From contig DAOVTG010000130.1 of assembly GCA_030633185.1 (NCBI GenBank), positions 1 to 7,016 on the forward strand: a DNA stretch of 7,016 nt, in the 5' to 3' direction. The DNA comes from Deltaproteobacteria bacterium. GTDB taxonomy: Bacteria; Desulfobacterota; Anaeroferrophillalia; Anaeroferrophillales; Tharpellaceae. A model generated the notes under the pieces. It did not search any database. It had not been told where the DNA came from and worked only from the letters and a program-made list of their open reading frames with translations. Position 1 is the stretch's first letter; every line of letters begins with the position of its first letter. The position numbers and the translations under genes are program-made. Positions 1 to 6,425 of this stretch are shown here, piece by piece.

Positions 1-146
1 ATAGCAACCTCTTTCTCAACCAGGGTCACACTAAGCCCCTGTTCCGCCAGCTGCAGAGCCGCCGTCATCCCGGCAAAACCTCCGCCGATTACTGCGACTG
101 TTTTCTTTTTATCCATTATATTATTTTCTTTATTTTCAGAGGACAT
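1..146 (-). CDS. N-terminal fragment of an FAD/NAD(P)-binding flavoprotein, possibly a third HdrA-like protein (truncated by the window edge)
   Basis: Reading leftward from ATG at 146, the frame is open to the window edge and gives 48 codons. From residue 11 it reads MDKKKTVAVIGGGFAGMTAA and continues LQLAEQGLSVTLVEKE. This is a classic dinucleotide-binding Rossmann start: beta strand, GGGFAG glycine loop, helix, then a second strand ending in an acidic residue (E of VEKE) that usually binds the ribose of FAD. It resembles the FAD fold of the HdrA proteins in this operon and of GltD/thioredoxin-reductase-type flavoproteins, so a third HdrA-like subunit is likely but unproven. A second in-frame ATG at 116 sits directly before the fold. 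Neither start has a clear Shine-Dalgarno sequence. The 146 start leaves 5 nt after hdrB2, in keeping with the other junctions; the 116 start leaves 35 nt. Membership of the same operon is likely. The C-terminal domains that would settle its identity are off the window. Confidence 0.75.
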   Translation of the reverse strand, partial: MSSENKENNIMDKKKTVAVIGGGFAGMTAALQLAEQGLSVTLVEKEVA

Positions 147-151
147 AATAA

Positions 152-979
152 TCAAAAAAGCTTCGACGGATCATTGAAATGTTTCTTCCACCAACGTTGA
201 CGGTCACCAATCTGAAAAGCCTCAGCCATCATTTCGGTAAAGTAGAGAATCGGCAAACGCTGCTGGCGAATATCGATATTGGCTTCGCACAAGGCACACG
301 AGGTCACCAAACAATCAGCCTCAGCGGCAACTGCATAATCAACTATTTTATTGACCAACTCAGCAGTTTTTTCAGCATCAGTCAAACCAAGATCAGCCCC
401 GCAGCAATCGACTTTACAAGACCAGTCGATAACTTCAGCCCCAAGATCAGCCATCATTTTATCGATGCGCCGAGGATTTTCGGTATCATCAACCCCGGTT
501 ATCGCCCCCGGACGGACAATAGCGCAGCCATAATAGCAGACCACTTTAAGGCCCTTTAGCGGTTTTTTGACCAGATCTTTAATCGCCGGACGCAACTCTT
601 CGCGAGCCAGAAGATCGACTAAAGAGAGCATCTTCACCTGCCCGTCATAGTTGAAGTCGAACTGTTTCTCAAAACGCTGCCGCTCTTTTTCATCATGTCG
701 CATTACATGATCAGCCTGAGCCAGATTGCCATAGCAACCGGCACAGGGAATAACCAGGTCGCGCCCTGTTTTATGAGCTTCAGCAAGATTAAAAGCCGAA
801 AGTCCAAGTGCCAGCGAAGTCGAAAGATTATGGGCCGAAGCCGCTCCGCAACAACACCAATCCGGCAGTTCATTAAGCCCGATACCAAGAGCATCAATTA
901 CCGCAAGGCTGGCTTCGATATACTCAATCGCCGTCGAATGCGATGTGCAGCCGGGATAATATGAATAGGTTGTAGCCAT
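152..979 (-). CDS. hdrB: HdrB-like heterodisulfide reductase subunit B (second copy, HdrB2)
   Basis: A 275-residue protein with two complete CCG domains (cysteine-rich, CX31-39CCX34-36CXXC), the signature of HdrB. Domain 1 uses C11, C43-C44, C79 and C82; domain 2 uses C152, C192-C193, C228 and C231. In characterised methanogen HdrB these ten cysteines bind two non-cubane [4Fe-4S] clusters that reduce a disulfide, so this copy looks catalytically competent. An extra cysteine (C42) makes a CCC run in domain 1. No signal peptide or membrane segment is seen, so it should be cytoplasmic. The ATG at 979 is supported by AAGGA at 989-993, 9 nt upstream and lying across the hdrC2 stop codon. It forms a pair with hdrC2 just upstream. 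Its substrate is unknown: a bacterium of this kind would not be expected to use CoM-S-S-CoB, and related CCG proteins act on other thiols or serve as electron-transfer subunits. The family call is secure; the reaction is not. Confidence 0.95.
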   Translation of the reverse strand: MATTYSYYPGCTSHSTAIEYIEASLAVIDALGIGLNELPDWCCCGAASAHNLSTSLALGLSAFNLAEAHKTGRDLVIPCAGCYGNLAQADHVMRHDEKERQRFEKQFDFNYDGQVKMLSLVDLLAREELRPAIKDLVKKPLKGLKVVCYYGCAIVRPGAITGVDDTENPRRIDKMMADLGAEVIDWSCKVDCCGADLGLTDAEKTAELVNKIVDYAVAAEADCLVTSCALCEANIDIRQQRLPILYFTEMMAEAFQIGDRQRWWKKHFNDPSKLF

Positions 980-991
980 TATTGCAATTCC

Positions 992-1516
992 TTATTTACC
1001 GGCTTCTTTGAAAATTTCTTTGATCTTGGCCATGTTTTTGCTCTTTTTCGGCAGCAACGGAATTTTGCCTTTGAGAAAGAGTTTTAGACCAACATCGAGA
1101 TCGGAAGTAAAATTTTTACTCTTCCATTTGTAGGCCATCAGCATGGTCGCCTCATGAATCCTGCCGAATGTTTTAATGCTGTTAATAAACGAGCTGTGCA
1201 GAGCCACAGTCACCGGATCGGCTGGAGTAACCCCTTCATTTAAGCACTGAGCCCGCAAAGAATCCATGATCGGGGCGATCCTTATCTCGTTGGGGCAGCG
1301 GCTGCCGCAGGTCTCACAGGAGACACACATCCAGATCGCCTTGCTTTTTAAAAGCTCATCCTTCATCCCGAGCTGGATCATGCGCATGACCATGTTGGGA
1401 GGAAAATCAAACTCATCGATCATGGGGCAGCCGACACTGCATTTTTTGCACTGATAACAGAGATTGATCGGCTGATCACTCTCAGCCATCACTTTTTGGA
1501 GAAGATTTTCAGACAT
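992..1516 (-). CDS. hdrC: HdrC-like iron-sulfur subunit (second copy, HdrC2)
   Basis: A 174-residue ferredoxin-type protein with two CxxCxxCxxxCP motifs: C20-C23-C26-C30 (CYQCKKCSVGCP) and C64-C67-C70-C74 (CVSCETCGSRCP). These should hold two [4Fe-4S] clusters that relay electrons from HdrA to HdrB. The helical tail after residue 90 and the basic, lysine-rich C-terminus fit the usual long HdrC form of about 170-190 residues. No transmembrane helix is present, so it is the soluble type rather than a membrane HdrE or QmoC fusion. The start lies 5 nt after the hdrA stop in the arrangement TAA-GGAAT-ATG. The AAGGA there is only 2 nt from the ATG, so the GAGGCGG about 10 nt upstream (1527-1533), or translational coupling, may also matter. 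It is expected to pair with HdrB2 immediately downstream. Confidence 0.95.
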   Translation of the reverse strand: MSENLLQKVMAESDQPINLCYQCKKCSVGCPMIDEFDFPPNMVMRMIQLGMKDELLKSKAIWMCVSCETCGSRCPNEIRIAPIMDSLRAQCLNEGVTPADPVTVALHSSFINSIKTFGRIHEATMLMAYKWKSKNFTSDLDVGLKLFLKGKIPLLPKKSKNMAKIKEIFKEAGK

Positions 1517-1521
1517 ATTCC

Positions 1522-3525
1522 TTACACCGCCTCGGCTTTACCGGCAAAATCACCAATCATCCGAATAAATTGACGGGATGTGGAGTTAATCAGTTCACAG
1601 GCCTTGTTAGGGCAGGCTGCAATACAGGCACCGCAACCTTGACATACGGCCTGGTTGACATCGGTGATCCGCGTAAAATCGTTCATCAACCGAGCCCCGT
1701 AAGGACAGATATCAATACAGATACCGCAACCACTACAGACATCGTTTTTGACTTCGGCAATCAGCGGGTCGGCAATCAGAGTTTCGTTGGAGAACATCGT
1801 CTGAATCTTGCCCGCCGTCGCCAAGGCCTGAGAGACCGTATCCGTAATATCTTTAGGTGACTGGCCGCAACCGGCAAGATAGACACCCTTGGTCGAACTC
1901 TCGACCGGATAGAGCTTAATATGGGTTTCGGAGAGGAAAGCGTCGCCGTCAATCGTCACATTCATCTTTTTGGCGAGATCACGAATCCCGGCTTTGGGCT
2001 CCATAGCCATGGCCAAAACCACAAGATCGGCCTCAATCTCAAGCTGACGGCTGCTTAAAGTGTCCGTTGTAAAGACACGCAAAAAACCATCTTCTTGAAT
2101 AACTTTGGCGACCCGACCGCGAATATAGACGAGATTTTCCTCTTCCATACCCTGCTGGACAAACTCTTCAAAATCGCGGCTGTCGGAGCGGATATCCATA
2201 TAGGAGATAAAAGCAGTCCCATCTTCAACCTGCTGCCGGTAGAGACGAGCTTGTTTCGCCGTATACATACAGCAAGCCCTGGAGCAGTAAGCTTTATGAC
2301 GTTCAGGGTCACGCGAACCGACACACTGAATAAAAACCACCTTTTTCGGAACCTGTCCATCTGAAGGACGTAATACCTGGCCTTTAGTCGGGCCGGTGGG
2401 ATCGAGCAGGCGCTCAAATGCTAAAGCATCGATCACATCAGGAAGTTTTCCGGCACCATATTCCGGCATTTTTGCCGGACTGTAGAGATCATAACCGGTA
2501 GCCATAACGATGGCCCCGACAAACTCTTCATTGAACGTACGAATGGTTCCCAGATCTATCGCATTCTCCGGACAAACATCGACGCAAGCTGTGCATTTTT
2601 CGCCTGCACCAGCATCCATTTCAACGTCTTCAACATCAACAAAATGGAGGCAATCTCTCTGCTCTAAAACCGGAATCCGGGCTCCTTCCGTCTGATTATA
2701 GCGAAAGATTGCGCCCCTCTGGCTTAAACCTCGGTTAAACTCGTCCGCCACCGAAACTGGGCACACTTCAAGACATTTACCACAAGCCGTACACTTTGCC
2801 GGATCGACAAAGGCCGGTCGGGTTTTAATTGTAACATTGAAGTTGCCAACATAACCATCAAGCACTTCAACCTCGGAATTGAGATAAAGTTTAATCCGGG
2901 GATGAGCCTTGACTTCATCGATTTTTTTCTGCAACAGTTCAAGAATATTATGAAAATAGGGAAAGGTCTGACTGATTTGGGCCATATGGCCGCCAATCGC
3001 CGGTTCTCTCTCAATTATCGCAACATCATAATCGGCATTAGCCAGATCAAGCGCCGACATAATTCCGGCAATCCCGCCGCCAACGACACAAACCCGTTTG
3101 GTCAAATCAATAGTAATCGTCTCTAAGGGCAGGTTTTCCTTGACCTTGTCAAGGGTTCCCTCAATAATACTGACCGCTTTGGCGGTCGCCAGCGGTTTAT
3201 TATTTTGATGCACCCAGCTGCACTGCTCACGGATATTGGCAATCTCCAGAAGGTAGGAGTTCAGACCAACCGCGCCAGCGGCTTTACGAAAAGTATTTTC
3301 GTGCATGCGAGGTGAACAGCAAGCCACCACAACCCCGTCGAGACCTTTTTCAGAGATGGTATCCTTGACCAACTGCTGCCCCGGATCGGAACACATGTAC
3401 ATGTAGTTTTCGGCATGGACAACACCATCAAGTTTTGCCGCCTCAGCTACAGCCAGATCAACATCAATACTGCCGGCAATATTTGAACCGCACCAGCAGA
3501 CAAAAACTCCTAGTTTTTTTTCCAT
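1522..3525 (-). CDS. hdrA: Full-length HdrA-like FAD/iron-sulfur protein (HdrA2)
   Basis: A 667-residue HdrA with the complete domain series. Residues 1-140 are the N-terminal HdrA domain (GVFVCWCG at 6-13, C45, ACCSPRMHE at 68-76, NIREQCSWVH at 97-106). An FAD Rossmann fold starts at 144 (GGGIAG 149-154, GGHM 178-181). An inserted ferredoxin has C245/C248/C251/C255 and C292/C311/C314/C318. The HdrA-specific cluster motif follows: C401-x12-C414-x3-C418-C419, then MYTAK with K424 at the position of the lysine near the flavin in methanogen HdrA (from memory). A C-terminal 2[4Fe-4S] ferredoxin uses C597-C607 and C628-C638. In known complexes HdrA is the bifurcating flavin hub. The odd point is the segment after GGHM: it reads FPYFHNILELLQ and lacks the DCxxC cysteines seen in its neighbour HdrA1. 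The start overlaps the hdrA1 stop as TAATG, with AGGAAG 7 nt upstream (3533-3538). Confidence 0.96.
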   Translation of the reverse strand: MEKKLGVFVCWCGSNIAGSIDVDLAVAEAAKLDGVVHAENYMYMCSDPGQQLVKDTISEKGLDGVVVACCSPRMHENTFRKAAGAVGLNSYLLEIANIREQCSWVHQNNKPLATAKAVSIIEGTLDKVKENLPLETITIDLTKRVCVVGGGIAGIMSALDLANADYDVAIIEREPAIGGHMAQISQTFPYFHNILELLQKKIDEVKAHPRIKLYLNSEVEVLDGYVGNFNVTIKTRPAFVDPAKCTACGKCLEVCPVSVADEFNRGLSQRGAIFRYNQTEGARIPVLEQRDCLHFVDVEDVEMDAGAGEKCTACVDVCPENAIDLGTIRTFNEEFVGAIVMATGYDLYSPAKMPEYGAGKLPDVIDALAFERLLDPTGPTKGQVLRPSDGQVPKKVVFIQCVGSRDPERHKAYCSRACCMYTAKQARLYRQQVEDGTAFISYMDIRSDSRDFEEFVQQGMEEENLVYIRGRVAKVIQEDGFLRVFTTDTLSSRQLEIEADLVVLAMAMEPKAGIRDLAKKMNVTIDGDAFLSETHIKLYPVESSTKGVYLAGCGQSPKDITDTVSQALATAGKIQTMFSNETLIADPLIAEVKNDVCSGCGICIDICPYGARLMNDFTRITDVNQAVCQGCGACIAACPNKACELINSTSRQFIRMIGDFAGKAEAV

Positions 3526-4940
3526 TAAACGGCTTCCTGATTCTGACGTCTGACTAAAGAGAGAAAGACCTGGGCTTTACTGGCTGCGGCACTGCCCTGA
3601 GCAGCGGAATCGGCAATATCTTTAATCCCCTGGCAACATCCGGCGAGATAGATTCCCTGCTGACCGGTCTCTATCGGTGAAAGCTTATAGTTATCTTCAA
3701 CGAAAAAGCCGTCATTATTGCATTTAATACCAAGGATATCAGCTAACTCCTGCGCCCCATCGTTGGGCACCATAGCGGCGGCCAAGACAACCATATCGGC
3801 AGCAATCTCAATTTTCTTACCAGTCAGAGTATCGGCCCCCTGAACCATGATTTTATCACCATCACGATGGAGTTTCGCGGCGCGGCCGCGAATATAGATA
3901 ATCTCCTCTTCAGAGACCGATTGCTGAATAAACTGTTCGTAACCTTTGCCCGTCGAACGAATATCTATATAGAAGATATAGACCTGACCGTCATGGACTT
4001 TATGCTTATAAAGCCTGGCATGTTTGGCCGTATACATACAACAGACCCGGGAACAATAGGCTTTATGAAATTCCGGATTACGGGAACCAACACACTGAAT
4101 AAATACTATCTCTTTGACCAATTTCCCATCAGAAGGACGAACTATCTCTCCGGCGGTCGGCCCGGAAGCCGAAAGGTAGCGTTCAAAAGTCAGACCATCA
4201 ATAACATCTGGAACCTTGCCGCCGCCGTATTCCGGCATCTTGTTTTTCCAATCGTAAATATCAAAACCGGTAGCCACAATGATGGCACCAACCTGAACCT
4301 CAAAAAAACTCTCCTGCTGTTTATAGTCGATGGCATCAACCGGACACGCGTTAGCGCAGACCCCACATTTACCCAAAGTCAAATATCGACAACGGTCGGG
4401 ATCAATCACCGGTTTATTGGGTACGGCCTGGGGCGAGAGAGTATAAATGGCGGTCATGCGCCCGGCATCACGTTCAAAAAGAGCAATCCCTTTACTCGGG
4501 CATTTCTGAATACAGGTTCCGCAACCGGTACACTTGTTCCAATCGACATAGGTTATTTTCTGACGCAAGCTGACTGTATAATCGCCGGGCTCACCTTTAA
4601 GTTCCTCAACTTCACAACTGGTTTTTAAAAGCACGTTAGGATGCTGTCCGGATTCGACTGTACGCGGGGTCAAAGTACATTGCGCACAATCCAAAGTCGG
4701 AAAGGTCTCGGAAAGCTGAAGCATACGTCCGCCAACCGACGGCAGTCGATCCAAGAGCATGACCTGATAACCGGCATTACCAAGATCGATAGCCGACGTA
4801 ATCCCGGTGATCCCGGCCCCAATTACCATCACCCGACGGTCGACCGGCGCACTGTCAAAATCAGCATGGTCACCAAAGACTGCGACACAACTTACCGGAT
4901 CACCATCTTTCAAACCGGTTAATTCTATTAATTCACCCAT
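3525..4940 (-). CDS. hdrA: Short HdrA-like flavoprotein (HdrA1) without N-terminal domain and C-terminal ferredoxin
   Basis: A 471-residue HdrA core. A 35-residue leader replaces the normal N-terminal domain. The FAD fold begins at 36 (VMVIGAGITG, GGRM at 70-73). TLDCAQC at 82-88 is the cysteine motif common in HdrA proteins. The inserted ferredoxin has C137/C140/C143/C147 and C184/C192/C195/C199. The HdrA cluster motif is C283-x12-C296-x3-C300-C301, followed by MYTAK (K306). The protein ends at about the point where HdrA2 goes on to its extra ferredoxin. From PDVID (residue 244) onward the two paralogues are about half identical by eye, so they derive from a duplication. The ATG at 4940 is preferred over the adjoining TTG at 4943 because AAAGG (4949-4953) is then 8 nt upstream rather than 5. 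It lies 15 nt after hdrB1. Its role is inferred as a partner of HdrA2 in an asymmetric complex. QmoA is a less likely alternative, since QmoA lacks the inserted ferredoxin. Confidence 0.94.
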   Translation of the reverse strand: MGELIELTGLKDGDPVSCVAVFGDHADFDSAPVDRRVMVIGAGITGITSAIDLGNAGYQVMLLDRLPSVGGRMLQLSETFPTLDCAQCTLTPRTVESGQHPNVLLKTSCEVEELKGEPGDYTVSLRQKITYVDWNKCTGCGTCIQKCPSKGIALFERDAGRMTAIYTLSPQAVPNKPVIDPDRCRYLTLGKCGVCANACPVDAIDYKQQESFFEVQVGAIIVATGFDIYDWKNKMPEYGGGKVPDVIDGLTFERYLSASGPTAGEIVRPSDGKLVKEIVFIQCVGSRNPEFHKAYCSRVCCMYTAKHARLYKHKVHDGQVYIFYIDIRSTGKGYEQFIQQSVSEEEIIYIRGRAAKLHRDGDKIMVQGADTLTGKKIEIAADMVVLAAAMVPNDGAQELADILGIKCNNDGFFVEDNYKLSPIETGQQGIYLAGCCQGIKDIADSAAQGSAAASKAQVFLSLVRRQNQEAV

Positions 4941-4948
4941 CAATCAAG

Positions 4949-4953
4949 CCTTT
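4949..4953 (-). promoter_or_regulatory. Ribosome binding site deciding the hdrA1 start
   Basis: AAAGG on the minus strand, just after the hdrB1 stop. It is 8 nt from ATG 4940 and 5 nt from TTG 4943. The spacing and the stronger start codon favour ATG 4940. The difference is a single residue. Confidence 0.6.
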
Positions 4954-4955
4954 AT

Positions 4956-5831
4956 TTAAGCTATAATACCCTTTTCCTGCAGGAGAGGAAGAGGGTCGAT
5001 AAGGTTACGTTCAAAACCCAGGTCTTCAGCCGACAGACCAAGAGCTAAAGCCAGCAATTGGGTAAAGTAGACGACCGGAATCGAGCTGAAGCCCGGATCA
5101 CTTTTTTGTATCTCCGGCTGCCGGTCATCAAGATTAAACTGACATAAGGGACAGGTGGTAATGACCACATCCGCACCGCAGTTTTTGGCACTGCGCAAAA
5201 TATCCCGGGAACATCTGGTTGCCGTATCCATTGAGTAAACCGCCTGAAAGGCACCACAACATTCAACTTTATAAGGAAACTCGATCGGTTCACCACCCAA
5301 GGCGCGAATAAAATCCTCAAAAATGGTCGGATCCTCCATCGAATCCAAACCAATCTCTTTAACCGGACGCAACAGGAGACAACCATAATAACAGGCGACT
5401 TTAAGCCCTTCAAGTGGTTTTACGACCTTCTCTTTTAAAACATCAAACCCGATCTCATCACGTAAAAGTTGAAGATAATGCAAAACTTCAACCTCACCGT
5501 GATAATCACGTTCGATAAAATCGGTAATCTTAGCTCGGCGTTCTTCATCATTGAGCATTACATGGTTGGTTCGTTTCAAAACGTTGAAACAGACCGAACA
5601 GAGAGTCACCAGCTTATCGTTACCTTGATCTTTAGTATCAGCCAAGATTCTAGTCGGCCCCGACATGGTGATATGCTGGTCATTCACCAGCGGGAAAGTC
5701 GCCCCGCAACAGGTCCAGTCTTTAAGCTCTTCAAGTTCAAAACCAAGCTTCAAACTGCACTCACGACCAGCATCATCAAGCTTTTTAGCTTTGGTATAGA
5801 GGGTACATCCGGGGAAATATGGATATTTCAT
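4956..5831 (-). CDS. hdrB: HdrB-like heterodisulfide reductase subunit B (first copy, HdrB1)
   Basis: A 291-residue protein with two intact CCG domains: C9-x31-C41-C42-x35-C78-xx-C81 and C151-x39-C191-C192-x34-C227-xx-C230. The positions are almost the same as in methanogen HdrB, so both non-cubane [4Fe-4S] clusters should form. It is paralogous to the HdrB encoded at 152-979, with shared features such as PYFPGC/YYPGC near the N-terminus, a KPLxGLKVxCYYGC segment, and a C-terminal VxYFT. It ends about 15 residues later than HdrB2. The protein is soluble and cytoplasmic. The start ATG at 5831 has only a weak ribosome binding site (TTGAG, 6 nt upstream) and is the only internal gene of the set separated from its upstream neighbour by a long gap, 163 nt after hdrC1. 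It should pair with HdrC1. The physiological disulfide or other acceptor cannot be read from the sequence. Confidence 0.95.
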   Translation of the reverse strand: MKYPYFPGCTLYTKAKKLDDAGRECSLKLGFELEELKDWTCCGATFPLVNDQHITMSGPTRILADTKDQGNDKLVTLCSVCFNVLKRTNHVMLNDEERRAKITDFIERDYHGEVEVLHYLQLLRDEIGFDVLKEKVVKPLEGLKVACYYGCLLLRPVKEIGLDSMEDPTIFEDFIRALGGEPIEFPYKVECCGAFQAVYSMDTATRCSRDILRSAKNCGADVVITTCPLCQFNLDDRQPEIQKSDPGFSSIPVVYFTQLLALALGLSAEDLGFERNLIDPLPLLQEKGIIA

Positions 5832-5869
5832 AGTTTACTCAAATTTTAATTTATAATCTTCTTATTTCA

Positions 5870-5991
5870 ATGGCAATGAAAAATGTTCAGATGCGAGGCA
5901 CCCAAAACCTGAGGAATGAGGCGTACACAAAGTACGCCGCAGTGACGAAGGTTGCCGGGTAACGAAGCAGGTGGACATTTTTCGAAGCCAT
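5870..5991. repeat. 122-bp imperfect palindromic intergenic element (ERIC/REP- or MITE-like)
   Basis: The two halves are imperfect reverse complements along their length. The left end ATGGCAATGAAAAATGT (5870-5886) matches the reverse complement of the right end, ATGGCTTCGAAAAATGT, at 14 of 17 positions. Further matches follow inward (CA, TGC, ACCC, AACCT). The centre is a perfect 7-bp stem GGCGTAC/GTACGCC (5920-5926 and 5932-5938) with an ACAAA loop. The right edge starts 3 nt after the hdrC1 stop and the left edge is 38 nt before hdrB1. Transcribed as RNA it would form one long hairpin inside the operon message. No T run follows the central stem, so it is not a simple terminator. From memory, similar palindromes with a GTAC-containing centre occur many times in Deltaproteobacterial genomes. 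Only one copy is in this window, so the repeat status is inference; the palindrome itself is visible directly. Confidence 0.75.
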
Positions 5992-5994
5992 GGT

Positions 5995-6411
5995 TTAGAG
6001 AGGGAGAAACTTCCGATAACCACTGATCATGGCAATCTGCGGAGCCCGAGCCAGGTAATCATCGGAAAAATCGGTAACATCGATGTGACCTTCGGCCCCG
6101 ACTTCACGCAATCGCAAAACTCGTAAAGCCTCCATGATTTTTGAGATATCGACCCCTTTCGGGCAACGAGCATGACACATCATACAAGCCGCACAGACCC
6201 ACATCGACTTGCAGTTTTTGACTTCATCTTCAAGACCAAGTTGGAGATAGCGCACGACCTGGCTGGGCAGAAGATCCATCTCATCAACCGAAGGACAACC
6301 AGCGGAGCAGTTACCGCACTGGTAACAGTTAAAGAAATTCTCGCCGCTGATCTCAGCCACCTTACTGACAAAATCACCCTTCACTTGAGAACGTGAAATT
6401 ACGGTTTTCAT
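5995..6411 (-). CDS. hdrC: Small HdrC-like iron-sulfur subunit (first copy, HdrC1)
   Basis: A 138-residue protein with two CxxCxxCxxxCP motifs: C29-C32-C35-C39 (CYQCGNCSAGCP) and C73-C76-C79-C83 (CAACMMCHARCP). It should bind two [4Fe-4S] clusters and connect HdrB1 to HdrA. It is 36 residues shorter than HdrC2, lacks the long helical C-terminal tail, and ends in ISGYRKFLPL. I believe short HdrC proteins with a similar FRK/YRK ending exist, so this may be a natural subtype rather than a truncation. The palindromic element begins only 3 nt after its stop codon, however, so a change of the C-terminus by insertion cannot be ruled out. The ATG at 6411 has AAAGGA (6422-6427) 10 nt upstream, overlapping the stop codon of the fumarase beta gene. 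That points to translational coupling with the fumarase. No membrane segment is seen. Confidence 0.94.
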   Translation of the reverse strand: MKTVISRSQVKGDFVSKVAEISGENFFNCYQCGNCSAGCPSVDEMDLLPSQVVRYLQLGLEDEVKNCKSMWVCAACMMCHARCPKGVDISKIMEALRVLRLREVGAEGHIDVTDFSDDYLARAPQIAMISGYRKFLPL

Positions 6412-6425
6412 AAAATTTTAGTCCT

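Noticed and set aside
2055..2417. Minus-strand frame of 120 codons inside hdrA2, and similar frames at 2724-3014, 5045-5413 and 703-897
   Set aside because: All are out-of-frame readings within genes whose in-frame proteins carry intact cysteine motifs. No frameshift is needed to explain the genes.
3867..4628. Plus-strand open frame of 253 codons opposite hdrA1
   Set aside because: It lies wholly within the well-supported HdrA1 gene on the other strand. Its translation shows no recognisable domain and reads as a reverse-complement shadow.
1522..4940. QmoA/QmoB of the sulfate-reduction Qmo complex
   Set aside because: From family knowledge QmoA lacks the inserted ferredoxin, QmoB usually carries an MvhD-like end, and qmoC with membrane helices should follow. 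Here soluble HdrC and HdrB follow instead.
3525..4943. hdrA1 and hdrA2 as one HdrA gene split by a frameshift or stop
   Set aside because: Both contain a full FAD fold, inserted ferredoxin and CVGSR...CC cluster motif, so they are paralogues and not halves of one protein.
5920..5938. Central hairpin GGCGTAC/GTACGCC as an intrinsic terminator
   Set aside because: On the minus-strand transcript the stem is followed by TCATTCC, not a T run, and the stem is short. The downstream genes clearly belong to the same functional set.
5887..5991. 34-codon minus-strand frame filling the palindrome (starts MASKNVHLLRYPATF, ends WVPRI)
   Set aside because: It has no ribosome binding site, begins exactly at the palindrome edge, and the other strand has a similar open frame (starting MAMKNVQMRG). 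Both are best explained as by-products of the palindrome rather than a gene.
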